Assembly: GCF_030247185.1 (NCBI RefSeq)
Contig: NC_080571.1
Location: 70,222,172-70,286,171, forward strand
Direction of reading: 5' to 3'
Source: Malaya genurostris
Lineage: Eukaryota; Arthropoda; Insecta; Diptera; Culicidae
Length of the DNA stretch: 64,000 nt
This document shows positions 33,701-45,830 of the stretch, piece by piece. Each line of letters starts with the position of its first letter. Positions within the stretch are counted from its first letter, which is position 1. A program made the position numbers and the translations under genes. The notes under the pieces were generated by a model that worked only from the letters and a program-made list of their open reading frames with translations, was not told where the DNA came from and did not search any database.

Positions 33701-35714
33701 TAAGTCTTTTTTAAGAAGTTATCATGGGATTTGCTCACAAAATCATCAGTAATAGGCATGATGTCATGAAAAGAAATGTTTCGTGATTTTCATGATTTCA
33801 CAATCATGGTACCGGCAATGGATTTATATCTTTATACATTTACTTGACGAAATAACTAAATAGATCAATTTTGATGGATCATATTGAAATTTCGTATTTA
33901 AAACTGCAATAATAAAAAAACGGTTGGATAGATTTCATTGATTATACATTTATTTGAAAGGTTGATTCATGAATTTTTTTCAAATTTTTATGACAAATAA
34001 TTTCGTTCAAATTTTAGAAATTGACAAAAACATCCATTAAAACTGGTTTTTTACCCAAGTCATCAATACCACGTCAATTTCAAGCGCGTTTACAAAGTCA
34101 ATCCATGAATCGAAATAATAGCAGGTTTATAAGATATTTAGGCTGTCCGGTTTAACCGCGTGTCCGGTCTAGCCCCTCTTTCCCCTAATTATTTTTTTGA
34201 GTTTCTGAGAGGGGAGGGGAGGTTTAACCCCTAAAACCCCCTGATTATTCGATTTTCAAAGATCATTCACAGAACATCGATTGTTTCGTTGGCTGTGTGG
34301 CACGTAGCGCCGTCCTGTTGAAGCCAACTATTTTTCAATAAATGTATAATCAATTAAATCAACTTTATTTCAACGTCGTTTGAATCGCACGGGAATTCAA
34401 TTGGAATAAAATATAATAGTATTCCATGTGAAAGCGGCACCAAAAATAGTGTCGATCGCGATGACATCTGCAATCATTCGCCACTTTAAATGAACAAATG
34501 TTACACACAATTGTTTGCCGTGCTTTTGGTTAAACGCATATATTTTTTTTCAGAGTTTTACAGTCAGTCTTCTTTGTAAAGTAAGAAAAAGTGACTATTA
34601 ATCGATTCTACTACTATTTTTCCATAAGAAATACCTACTTTGAATCTAAGACAATTTTGAGTAAGGTCGCGTTTATGAACCTTTTTTCACATTATGCATT
34701 AGGTCAAAATATTGTTGACGCATGAATCAATGAAGCACACAGCTTACACACACAATGCAAATAAACGAACATTACCTTCAAACTAAATGAATGTATATAA
34801 CTGTTATGCCATTCTAAACTGTAAGAAATTTGACTGTTAGTACAGTGAATTGAACACGAGTTATGTTCTTAATTTACATTTTAGTCCAGTCGGGACAACA
34901 TTAACTGCTCCAATCTGTCAGTTCACACCGATTGGATTCTGTCACCAGCATCTCGGCAGCAGTAACGTGCCACGATTTGCTCTCGGTCAATGATTTCTAA
35001 GACCGGTTAGACTACCTCAATCTGATGTGGCTGGTTCCGTTATCGCCCATCCCATCCATCCCACCGCGGTGTAGTAGCAAACTTATCATTTATAAAGGGA
35101 TATCGCGAAAGTGCAACATACCGATTAAACTGCACATGCAAAAGAGCTAATCTTAATTGAAATCTCCATAACGACGACGTTTTTTTCTTCTTTCCTGATA
35201 TGACCGGGTGATCTGTCGCTATCGAGCAGGACAAACTAGTCGATTGATTCGACCGAAGAACTTTCAATCGGCCTCGGTCTGCGGGCGAATATGCGATTTG
35301 CGTGGGCTACAGGATAATTGCATTCGAACCCGTTTGTTTACCCATACTCTGTCGAGCCGACCCCGGCCGGCGGCAGTATCGATGGCAGCGACGATACAGT
35401 TCACTGTTGAACCGACGCTTTGAACGAAGTGATTGCTACGATGAATAATATTGATCTTCTAACTCCATCCGTACACACACAGGCAAAGCTGGAATTGTTT
35501 GAACTAACTGAAACATTGAACAGCAGGCCGGTTGGCAATTTCCATTCTGATGGTATCAGGCGAGAAATTTTGCGGTCTGCAATTGACTGTTCTGCTGCTA
35601 GGTTCAATTATTCATTATTTGACGATGGGTCTTTGATGAACATACGAATTCTAGGAGTGATGTGGAGTGTCTAAGGCCAAAGAGACGACATCTCATTCGT
35701 AATGTTGACTAGAA
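33701..35714. other. No gene recognised
   Basis: 34860-35690 is GC-richer and free of the named repeat families. An 84-codon frame (35420-35674) has no recognisable domain. It may include unique host sequence. Confidence 0.35.
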
Positions 35715-36606
35715 CTCAAAATATTTCTTCGGGACGTCAGGTTTAACCGATTTTCACATACTTAGATTCAAATAAATGGTCTCACGGTCCCATACAAAGT
35801 CCCTAAATTTCATTTGGATCCGACTTCCGCTTCCGGAATTACAGAGTGATATGCACCAAAAATGTGAAATTAATGTCACTTAATTCTCTCGAAGATGGTT
35901 GAACCGATTTTCACAAACTTAGATTAATATAACAGGTCTTATGGTACCATACAAAGTTCCGGAATTTTATTTGGATCTAACTTCCGGTTCCGGAATTACA
36001 GGGTGATATGCATAAAAAATGCGAAAATAATGCAGATGGAAGTTCTTAAGATGCCATAAGAATATCCCAATTTTCATTCGGATCAAACCCCTTGTTCCGG
36101 AGATAGGCTGCTCAGTATGAAAACGTCAATTTCAGGAATACTTTGTTCATAAGCTATCTATTTATAGTGACTAGTGATTTTCTCTAGTTTGCAGACCATG
36201 AGATTCTGTAACCAAATAAACCATTGATAGTTCCATAAATGATTTGCTGAATTTTATCCAAGTCCGACTACCGGTACATTTTTTTCTAAAATTTAAATCA
36301 TCATAGAGAATCGTAAAAAAAGTGTAGGTCATATTTGTGCATGGTTGAATGAATCGAATATCACTAAGCCGGGAGTACCGGCAATAATAATCAAATATGA
36401 TACAATGGAGCTCTCTTCACTTTCTCACATATGGTTGAATAGATTTTCACTAACTTAAATTCAAATGTAGTGTATCAATGTAGTAGTATTATGCAACAGA
36501 AATCTTTAAAACTATTTTCTGAACTTTCGGGGTATTTCTGCTGTAATATACAGGAGAAAATAAAAATGAGAAAGGCTTCATTACACCACTAGGTGGATTA
36601 AAACAG
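35715..36606 (+). repeat. Abundant dispersed repeat copy
   Basis: Two ~165-bp modules (35745-36020), each with CGATTTTCACA(T/A)ACTTAGATT and a CGACTTCC/TAACTTCC...CCGGAATTACAG block, followed by diverged sequence. It ends GAGAAAGGCTTCATTACACC and ACTAGGTGGATTAAAACAGG at 36606. The left hairpin-like start is missing. Confidence 0.75.
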
Positions 36607-37489
36607 GTTTTTGTAGGATTGATTTACTGCTAAATCATTCATTTCGAGTTTAATCTCATTAGTTCATTGTAAAATGATTTGGATTATGGAATGATCCGAA
36701 GATTACCGTTTCTCTGACTTTTAACACAGTTGATAATTATTCCCATAAACAAAATTTCGAACATATCGGTTTCTGTCAATTGTTTGTATATCTTTCCCAA
36801 CAGCACTAAGATGGTACCCATCCCAAAGTTGTAAGTTGTATGTATTAGTGACGACACTTATTCTGATTGAAGTTCGATTTTATAAAATCAAATTTGTGAA
36901 TTTGAAGCAATCGCATCAACTATTTGCTTGATTCGAAGCGAAGACACTGAAAATGGGCAAGAGCACTATGATATATGGGCCTTAGAAGCACTATGATATA
37001 TGGGCCTTAGAAGTGTCGATTAGTGTATTCTTTTCGCTGTATTCACACTTCGATGTATTTCCGCACTTGTTTGATATGAAGCACCAAATTAATAATATTG
37101 CAATGGATTTTCACGAAATAAATTGTTTTACTTCTGATTTGCATTCATATTTCAATGGAAGAATATCTATTATAGCTCTCTTATTGGAAAAAAGTTATAG
37201 CACTTAAAAGTGCCGATTAATTGAAATTATTCCGTTGTCGTTCACTTCACATCGCCCTGAAATCCGAAATCCGCACTGCGAACACTGCCCTAAACGAACA
37301 TGAAGCTCAACTTTCTCATCAGTCCGCCAGCAGAACTGCTCACAGTGCGGATTGATTCAATACTGAATCAAATTTTGTGAATGACTTTCTTTTCACGTTA
37401 TTTCGTTTACACCTTTTGCCAAATGGGCGGTCCTAACGGCTGCTATAATTACAATCTCTATCTATTTATAGATTCGGTTGATTTTAGTG
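36607..37489. other. No gene recognised; one 30-bp duplication
   Basis: AGCACTATGATATATGGGCC followed by TTAGA is directly repeated at about 36961-37012. Nothing else identified. Confidence 0.4.
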
Positions 37490-37619
37490 TACACTACGAT
37501 CTTTTTTTATGCGGTTTTTTATGCGAATTTTCAGAGTTAGGCGGTTTTTATGCGAATTTTCAGAGTTATGCGGTTTTTTTATGCGGTACGTAAACTCGCA
37601 TAAAAAAGACTTCAGTGTA
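37490..37619. mobile_element. 130-bp MITE with ATGCGG minisatellite core
   Basis: The ends TACACTACGATCTTTTTTTA and the inverse ending GACTTCAGTGTA form imperfect inverted repeats with TA at each tip. The core repeats TTTTTATGCGAATTTTCAGA about twice with GCGG spacers. Related cores lie at 47333-47520, 56385-56705 and 61304-61680. Confidence 0.65.
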
Positions 37620-37859
37620 TTGTGCTTGGACATCTTTATTCGGTAAAATATCCACTCGGAATTACTAAACTGAAGAAGTGCCAATTTTTTTTTCATTTTA
37701 TAATATATTCAATAAGGCACACTACTTTAGCTCTAACATGCCGAAGGCATTTCTTAACAGTACTTAAGACTAGGATAATTTATTGATTTATAACGATGTT
37801 GTGTGCCAATTGTTGAAGGCATATACTATATAGAAGAAGAAGTTCCGGCCTAACAAAGA

Positions 37860-38230
37860 AAAGTACGATTTTGCCGTGAAAACTTTTTTATTCATCAGTA
37901 TAATCTCCATCTTGAGCGATACACTTGAACCATCGGTTCTCCAACATGTTGATGACCTTTTATAAAATTTGTTAAGGCCTTTAAAATAATTTTCCGTTTT
38001 TGCAATGACCTCAGGTTTCCCTGGAAAAACCTTTTCAAGTTTAGGAACAGATAGTAGTCTCTGGGGGCCAGTTCTGAAGAATATGGAGGATGGTGGATCA
38101 ATCCGTACCGTAAATCATTCAATTTCACCGTTGCTTTTATGCATGAATGCGCTGATGCGTCTTTTGCCACAGCTTGAACAAAACCAGAACTCGTCTGACA
38201 CGATCAGCTGTTATTCAAATACAAGTGGAT
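37860..38230 (-). pseudogene. mariner transposase C-terminal relic
   Basis: Minus-strand pieces HHPPYSSELAPRDYYLFLNL and KRFFQG, continuing in another frame with KPEVIAKTENYFKGLN, match the region around the third catalytic Asp of DD34D mariners (PYSPDLAPSDY). Several frameshifts and stops. No terminal repeats were found, so it is an old fragment unrelated in detail to the other mariners here. Confidence 0.7.
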
Positions 38231-39502
38231 AGAAGACTATTTTTGAGAGGGTACACTACCCACACGGACCAAAAATGATTTGTCGGACCTGACAGTAATC
38301 CTTATCATGCAAAACGAAAAAAGTAATACAGCGAGTCTAGTTAGCCATAAATCTTACAAATTCTCATCGAAAGCATGAACATACTCTATGTCTATTGAAA
38401 AGTCATTTCGCATATTTATTTTGAATGATTGACCCGTTAACATCACTAAACATTTACAGTCGTCGAACCATTAAATGTCGACTTAATTATATGATTACTC
38501 GAAACATTTATCGAAACCATTTTATGATTATTCACGTACACGGTATTTCGAACCAATCAGCCACCGACCCACCATGTAGTACACTGTACATGTAATTGCG
38601 TCTAATTTGCTCTTATACTAAATATATAAATGCCCAGCTCTAGCTACAAAGTAAGTAAATAGCTCGCGAGATCTGTAATTTTCAGACCGGCTGGGAAGCG
38701 AACTCGTAAGCTAAATGCCTACGGTCTAATAATCGTGATACGACAGTTCGACTAGATGCCAAAGGTAAAACCACGCACATGATTGGTACGTCAATCAATT
38801 TTACTTTTTCATGTATGGTATGTACTTACCGTGCCGAATCGATACTGAAAAATTCCCATCGGCAACGGAGGCCCAGTATCTTGAACGCTAGCCGTATCGA
38901 GCAAAGCCAACATTCGGTAGCATTCGCGTCACGACATGTGGCACTCGACGATGGAAACGGAAAACCCCGGTAAAAAAGCCACTTGGGATAGTCCACATCA
39001 ACATTAGGCCCAAGAAAACGTCACATAGCTTAAATCTAATCTTAAGCAAGTGACGCAAGATTCGTGCGTTTAAGGTATGCTACATTTATTCCTTATTGTG
39101 TAGTACAATAAAAGCCCTGAATTCATGGCTAAACAACACATCAAAAGCTAGACAAATTGGTTATGTGCCGCTCTTCCCATAGTGTCCCTGAAGACAGTAA
39201 GCTTCTTCTTTGTAACGTATACCCGACGTAGTACGTGCCTTGAATGTCACATTTCGGAAGACTCATTCGTAACGCATTCGGTTTTTTTTTCATTTTTTCC
39301 CTATTTGCTCGAGGCTTATCGCGTTTCCGTTTACTTTCCTACACCACATCGGTTTAGCACTGACTCCACTCGTTCGACTTCGGGTGTCTTTCCGTGTAAG
39401 AAAACGATAACTCCTCGAATCTTCTAGTCATCTCACTAACCGTCTGCCTGGCAGAAATCAGAAGGATGATGATGTGACAATGATGAACTTTCAGAACAGG
39501 TG
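38231..39502. other. No gene recognised
   Basis: Short open frames only. A TATATAAA stretch near 38620 has no associated frame. None of the repeat families described here appears in it. Confidence 0.35.
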
Positions 39503-40235
39503 CACGCTTAAAAATAGTTACTCAAAAATTAGTAAGATCTCACTCATCTACAGAAAAAGTGGAACAACTCTTATTTAGAGTAACTCCAAAGTTACTCAAA
39601 TTTGAGTTCTTCCACTGGAAACGATATTTGGGTAAAATCTACTCATTTACTGAGTAATACTTTATTTGAACATGTACTAAAAATAGAGTAACTATCACTC
39701 AAATTTTGAGTGAAATTTCATTTCACATATACCAAATTTGCAAAAAAATTGCTACTTTTCTGAGTGTATTGTATTAAAATATTAAGTAATTGAACTCAAT
39801 ACTATATCAAGTGGTGGTCGCTTGGAGTAGTGTGTCAATCGCAAATTAACATACATGTCAGTTATGCTCAGGCACTAATCATACACTTATTCTTCATAAA
39901 TGACATTTGAGCATATTCGGTTTCATTCTAAAGCACAACACGGAGTTTATCATTCCGGTTTTTGCAGGCACAACACCGTTTGTATTAAGCGACTCACCCT
40001 CGAAACACGCGATCTCACTAACAAAAAATACAACCTGTTGCTACAAATGGTTATTACAACTTTTAGACTGATCTTGCGAATAGTGACAAAAAAACGAGTT
40101 CTTGCGTTAAACTCAAATTTAGAGTAGAAGTTACTCAATATCATTGATGATAACTACTCAATTTTTGACGTTTCCATGTATCATTTGAAAATGAGTAACT
40201 AGTACTCAAACTCTGAGTAACTTTTTCTAAGCGTG
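39503..40235. mobile_element. 733-bp non-autonomous element with ACTCA-rich ends
   Basis: Inverted termini CACGCTTAAAAATAGTTACT and CACGCTTAGAAAAAGTTACT (the latter read from the right), flanked by TG on each side. The subterminal regions are full of GAGTAA/TTACTC motifs. A 75-codon frame inside (39900-40127) has no domain. It is related in termini and motif content to the element bounded at 56708 and 61301. Confidence 0.75.
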
Positions 40236-41044
40236 TGGTAATGATTTACTGTCAAAGTTTACTAAAAAAATTCAGGTTGACATTAGTGGTAAAATGAATG
40301 AAATAAGGACTGAAAGAAGCAAACCATCAAATCGAGTGCATTGAAGACTTCCGGTGGAACTATCAACGAGTGAGCACGTTGCATCGTGTTAGTCCGGAGA
40401 AAATTCGAGTATTTCGCCAGAAAGAAAGGATTTTCAGCCGTACTTTGACGATTCGACGCAGCCACACAGCGAGATTTTCGCTTGTAGTCAAGTGAAAATA
40501 AAGTCCATTGGACTATAAACGAAAATTAACTGGCAATATAGCCTCAGTTGCTGTGCCATCAATTCGGCATCATCTCAAGTGAGGTGACGCCAACCAGAAA
40601 GAAGAAGAAGAATTGAATCCCGTTCTGTTGTTTAAAAGGTGAAGTTTACTCTATGTATGACTATTTTGGGGTTAGGTTACGAGGTATTGATTTTGTCTCC
40701 CACTCCAAAGCAGTTTCTATTCATATTGAGTTGTTATAGAGCACTAGTATTTCAATACGATCTGTATTCCGTCGAAGAATCGAAAACGAAACCCTTTTGA
40801 TGCACCTTGTGTTGTAATGATGACTTTCTGATAAACCTTGTATATGATTTATTAATAGAATTTTTTCTTAGTCTTGTAGGTATAAATTTTAAAATTGTCT
40901 TGTATGAAAAACCGAAACGACACTATTAACCATTCAAAGATTAATTTTTTTTTCATTTCGATTCCAGAAGTTTCGACCTCATGTCTCTATGATCAGGAAA
41001 ACTTTCTGACGCTATTCATTCAGGGGTTTGGTATCTGCTCGATG
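40236..41044. other. No gene recognised
   Basis: Short open frames without domains. Confidence 0.4.
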
Positions 41045-41139
41045 ATATTTAGGAAAAAATTTCGATTTTTGAGTAATGAATTTTCATAGCCGTTATATCT
41101 CAATTCTTTGCAGAATACATGATGAATAAATTCACTGAT

Positions 41140-42593
41140 ACTAATACGATATGAAGATCAAACCATAAGCACACAGTGGTATTCAAAACCTATTGCATCT
41201 GGAAGATTGTTGAACTATCACTCGTTTCATCCAATGACAATGAAAATTAATGTAGCCCTAAATCTCATAAAACGAGTTACCGCTTTAACTACGAACAAAT
41301 CAGCAGATCAACAAAAACATATCATATACCAACATCTGAAGCAAAATGATTATCCATCATCACTCATAAACAGGCTTATCAACCATTTTCACACAAAGCA
41401 GCCTCACAATAACACACAACCATCAAATTTAGTTGCTATAGCACAGACCGATAAAACCCAGGAGACAGAAACTGAAATCACCGATAAACCCGCTTTGCAA
41501 ACCAACGATATGCAACAACAAATTCACTATAGATCCATACCATTCATACCCATTCTCAGCAAACAAATTATAAAAGCACTAAAGCCGGACTTCCCAACAA
41601 CAAAACTGAGCCATAGACCGATTAAAACAACACGATCTCTACTCCGACCGATTAAAGATCCTGTTGATCCATTTAAACAATCAAACGTCATCTATAGCAT
41701 TCCCTGTAATGACTGTGAAAATGCATACATTGGAATGACAACCAATCAACTGAAAACCAGACTCAGTGGTCATCGATCCAACATTAATCAATTTTTAAAA
41801 TTAACTGAAAATCCATCACCACACGCAGATGTAGAAATATCAAGGCTAAAAGAAAAAACAGCACTCATTCATCACACCATCAATGAAGGACACAATTTTG
41901 CATTGGAGAAAACAAAGATTATAGATCGATCATTGCGATCTACAGCTTTACCTCTGTTGGAAATGTGTCATATTTCCAATACTACCAAAACAGTTAATCA
42001 TCGCACCGATGTACAAGGCCTCAACACCACTTACGCTGGTATTCTACATTCTATCAAATCCATCAAATACGATAAGAAATGAAAACTCTCCGATAAACAC
42101 CAATACTACCGTACTCTACACAGCACTTTGCTGAGCTTTTTCAACGACAACGTTACCTAATAACGTTGATAAGCTCATTGTTTTTGATCACCATGATGAA
42201 AGCTTCAGAATAGTCGTTAAACTAAGTAGTTGTGACACTGTACGTGATTTATGCAAGCAAAATATTTGTTATGCAGTCAATAGTAAGAATTGTTTTTAAA
42301 TAACTTTTGATTCAGTTTTTAAGTAAATGACCATTTTCTCGTAGTATTTTAAAGCATGTTCTAAAATTGACCAGACAACGTAGCGTCAGACATCGACAAA
42401 TTTTGACTATAAACGATAGACTTTAGTAACTTTTTACATTGTATTATTTGTTCAACGCTCTATGTTTTTGTCAATGTAACACAATAAATTTTCCAGTTTT
42501 CCTTGAAAAAGGCCTACATCAAAGGCCGAAACGTCGGACAGTAAACAACATTCGTTTGTATTATAAGACTGAGACAGCCGTTTCACAGTTTCC
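41140..42593 (+). mobile_element. Penelope-like element, 5'-truncated
   Basis: Flanked by a 14-bp duplication, ATAAATTCACTGAT, at 41126-41139 and 42594-42607. It encodes the C-terminal GIY-YIG part of a Penelope protein and ends with a ~500-bp 3' region containing GGCCGAAACGTCGGACAG. The reverse transcriptase is missing. Penelope-like elements commonly truncate at the 5' end and make variable target duplications. Confidence 0.8.
41207..42082 (+). pseudogene. Penelope-like GIY-YIG endonuclease fragment
   Basis: 291 codons from the first ATG. The N-terminal ~180 residues correspond to the linker after the RT. The GIY-YIG nuclease starts at VIYSIPCNDCENAYIGMTTN, with the typical paired Cys before AYIG and the following arginine and histidine in TRLSGHRSN. 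INEGHNFALEKTKIID and the basic end follow. The nuclease makes the nick used for Penelope integration. This domain is uninterrupted, but the RT needed for mobility is not in the window. Confidence 0.85.
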
Positions 42594-42608
42594 ATAAATT
42601 CACTGATG

Positions 42609-43885
42609 TGATGTGATGTGATGTGAAGTGAAGCCACCATCAGTTCAAGGACTTGCCAGTGGATGCGGGTAGACTTACAGTAGCTCCGATATGACTCATC
42701 CATTCACCTTCTTACTATAGCTGTTACCGAAAAGCGAACAAAAAGGGTTGGGCGGATACGTAAGTAGAGTTACTTACTCGTATTCCGCGGGAATAAAAGA
42801 TGCTCTTCCAACCATAATATCCAGTGCATGGATGAAGCAAATCGCTATACATGCTTGAACCCGCCTGATGGTTTGTTTGAGAAGGGCGCGTCAAACTCAT
42901 TTCAAACCTTCAGAAGGAAACAAGTTTCCTTCAAATGACTTGGGCTGGCTATCCACAATCCCTCGTCCAGTCATCAATTCGTCCGATGCCCCGATGCTCC
43001 CTACCCTTTACGCCCCCGTGCAAAATGTTTTATATTGATAAATACAATGAAACAGTGTAATGAAATTAATATAACATAAAATGATACAATAGATTACAAA
43101 ATAATAAAATATAACATAATATAATATAATATATTTTATTAATAATATTTTAATAATACAATGTCATACAATATAGTATAATATATTATAAAACAATATA
43201 TAAAACAACAGTTAATGTATAGTGTCAGTTATGCTCTTCTGTCTTCTCAATACTGCAGGAAGTAGAATATTTCTCTTCTAATAAGAATAATAATATACAC
43301 ATCTATAAAAATAATATATGTTATTATTATTGATGACAAATTAATAATAGTAACAATAAAAATAATAATGAAAATAATAATAAAGAAACAAATCTTATAT
43401 AGAACAATGAAATATATAATAAATAATAGAATGACAAAAAAAATGGTATGTTGCGATATGCTATGATATTATATTACTTGAATTTATATGTCATTTCTCA
43501 TCCTCTCATTCTGCCATCAACGCATTCCATCGACCAATTTTCATCACAGACACACGTGTAAGCATGAAACAGGAACCAATGAGGACCAAGCTCACCTTGT
43601 GACGACCTTGATATTTAGTTAAAAGATTACTTTAAAAATGATAACTTATAAGGAAAACAAATTTATATTTTGCGCAGAGGTAAGTAGTACTACTCAAACC
43701 CTATAATATAATATAATATAATATAATATAATATAATATAATATAATACAATATAATATGGTATAATGCACTGCAGTATAATACCATGCAACATATTATA
43801 TAATAACATAAAATAATGTAAGAATATATGAAATAATATGCTATGATACAATATAACAGTTAATGTCGCAGTGTAAGTTACGCTC

Positions 43886-43942
<57 letters not shown>

Positions 43943-43955
43943 TAATAATAATAAT

Positions 43956-44007
<52 letters not shown>

Positions 44008-44232
44008 TGTAATAAACAACAGAAGTATATGTTGTAATATACTATGATAAACTTTGCACTTTAGGATGGGCTTCAACCTACAAGCCATTTCGCACCCTCT
44101 CATTCTGCTACTAACGCAGAAGGCGATAGCACCCAGTCGACGCCGTTCTATTGACCAAATGTCATCATAGACGCTCGGGGAGGCATGAGATAGGAACTTG
44201 TGAGGGCTTAGTTATCTCACCATTTGACGACC
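42609..44232 (-). mobile_element. 1.6-kb non-coding element with 22-bp target duplication, copy 1
   Basis: It begins TGATGTGATGTGATGTGAAG and ends CACCATTTGACGACC, the same end points as copy 2 at 52353-53965. The flanks repeat a 22/23-bp sequence (ATGATGAATA...CACTGATG); the left copy is now split by the Penelope insertion, the right copy is 44233-44255. Inside are two long AT-rich microsatellites, (ATAAT/ATATA)n at about 43060-43210 and 43700-43770 and (AAT)n at about 43887-44006, and no open frame. There are no terminal inverted repeats. Minus orientation is inferred because the (ATCAC)n end would then be a 3' tail. Confidence 0.85.
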
Positions 44233-44877
44233 ATGATGAATAAAATTCACTGATGAACAAAAACTAAATCTTTCTGAAAATGTTCAGTGTGCGTAGGTTG
44301 GTTGATAATTGAATCAATAGTGGTAGTGGAGTAATATCATTAATAAAAGCAGTAAGTGCTGTAATTAATTATAATAAAAACATCCACAAACCATGTTATG
44401 CAGCTAATCAAAAAATCTTAACCAATTGAGCATGAATGACGTACACAGAACTAACCGAAGCACAGACAACCGCTACGCCAATACAAACGCGCCTTTCAAA
44501 CACTGCGCCTACTGTGTGTTCGAGACATGCTGACAATGCTGCGCTCCTGTTACTTCTATGAATCAAATTCATGCTAAATAGCGTTTGTTGGAATTAATCT
44601 AAGAATCACTGTTCGGAATGTGCAAAAAATATTGTTGTTCATATCGAAAATATCGCAGTCATTATTTCTCAGTTGCGAATTTATTCTGCAGAGATTTTTT
44701 TTATTGATGAGAATATAATAATGATATCTTTCACGAATCACTTCGATGTCGAACTGAAGCGTAATGAAAATTGAGCATCGAAATATCATTGGAGACTCTT
44801 CTCTCTTTCGATTATCTCTGTGGGTGAAATTACGTCATCTGACACAAAAAAAACACTTGTTAACATCATCATTAGTT

Positions 44878-45107
44878 ATTATTTTTACGTTTCGTCTTTG
44901 ACTCATAAGTGCAGAGCAGTTCAAATTGAACTCATCAGAAAAGACATTGCACTCCATTGCAAAACAAAAAGTGTTCTGTAAATAGCAGAAACTTTACGTC
45001 TGCTTAGCGGTTCAAATTGAACTGCCGAGTTTAGCACTAAGCAGTTCAATTTGAACTGCTCTGCACTCATGAGTGCCCTAGAACAAAATTTGGCTAACCC
45101 CTAAATG
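44878..45107 (-). mobile_element. Hairpin element, copy 2 (230 bp, internally deleted)
   Basis: Flanked by a 13-bp duplication, ATCATCATTAGTT, at 44865-44877 and 45108-45120. The inverse orientation of copy 1: the left end is ATTATTTTTACGTTTCG, the right end GGCTAACCCCTAAATG. One arm is shortened so only an outer ~45 bp pairs. The exact end points match the 1457-1865 copy. Confidence 0.85.
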
Positions 45108-45120
45108 ATCATCATTAGTT

Positions 45121-45830
45121 TGTTTAGTGCTAAAATTATAAGAAGCTGCTTAGGCAAAATGTTGCGTCGAACAAATAGTATATTTCACTACCATTTTAAA
45201 GCGTAAATTGTCCTGATTCAATGAAGTATATTTTATTGAATTGTTTTGAAACAATAGAATAATCAATGAAAAAATGTTTATGCTATTTTACTCTCATTAG
45301 CTTCTCCGAAAATGTAAAGGAAGCGTATCTTTTCTATTCGTATTCACGTCATCTAGTTATGTCTCTGACATAACCTACCCGTCACTTTTATCAAAGCTAG
45401 AAGTTTGGTTGAGGACAGTGTTTCATTGTTGAAGCCAGTTACAGAAGTTATTTGGGGCTGGCGCAAAGAAAATTTCGTTGTCCTTAGGTGTAGGTGTAGG
45501 CTTTCTTGTTCAGTTTATCACAGGGCTTACCGCAATGAACAGAGTTTTGACAATGTTGGCATGTAGCCATCTTGTTGCTGTGAGTGACAAGCGGTTTGCA
45601 CGGAATCATTGAGTCCCTAACTGAAAGTTACATAAGAAGATATGGCCTTCCTTAAGCGCATGCGTAGTAAACGTATGCCATTTAGAATACCGGAGTGAAA
45701 GATCTTCCATTTCTATGGAAAGAATCTATTCATGCTGTATAAATATAAACATACTCCGTAATATTAAATTAGTGTTAGTTGTATCATTGAAAAACATTTT
45801 CTAGAAGAAGAAGTCAGTTTATCCTGAATA
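45121..45830. other. No gene recognised
   Basis: Contains the block at about 45336-45385 shared with 8059-8107. Otherwise short open frames only. Confidence 0.4.

Larger units (their letters stand above)
41045..44862 (+). repeat. ~0.7-kb dispersed repeat, copy 2, split by two insertions
   Basis: The left piece 41045-41139 and right piece 44233-44862 together match 24920-25680. The break lies in ATGATGAATAAATTCACTGA, which is duplicated around both inserted elements. This is the oldest layer of a three-element nest. Confidence 0.7.

Noticed and set aside
43887..44006. AAT repeats considered as a CRISPR-like or satellite array
   Set aside because: Simple trinucleotide microsatellite without spacers, inside the 1.6-kb element.
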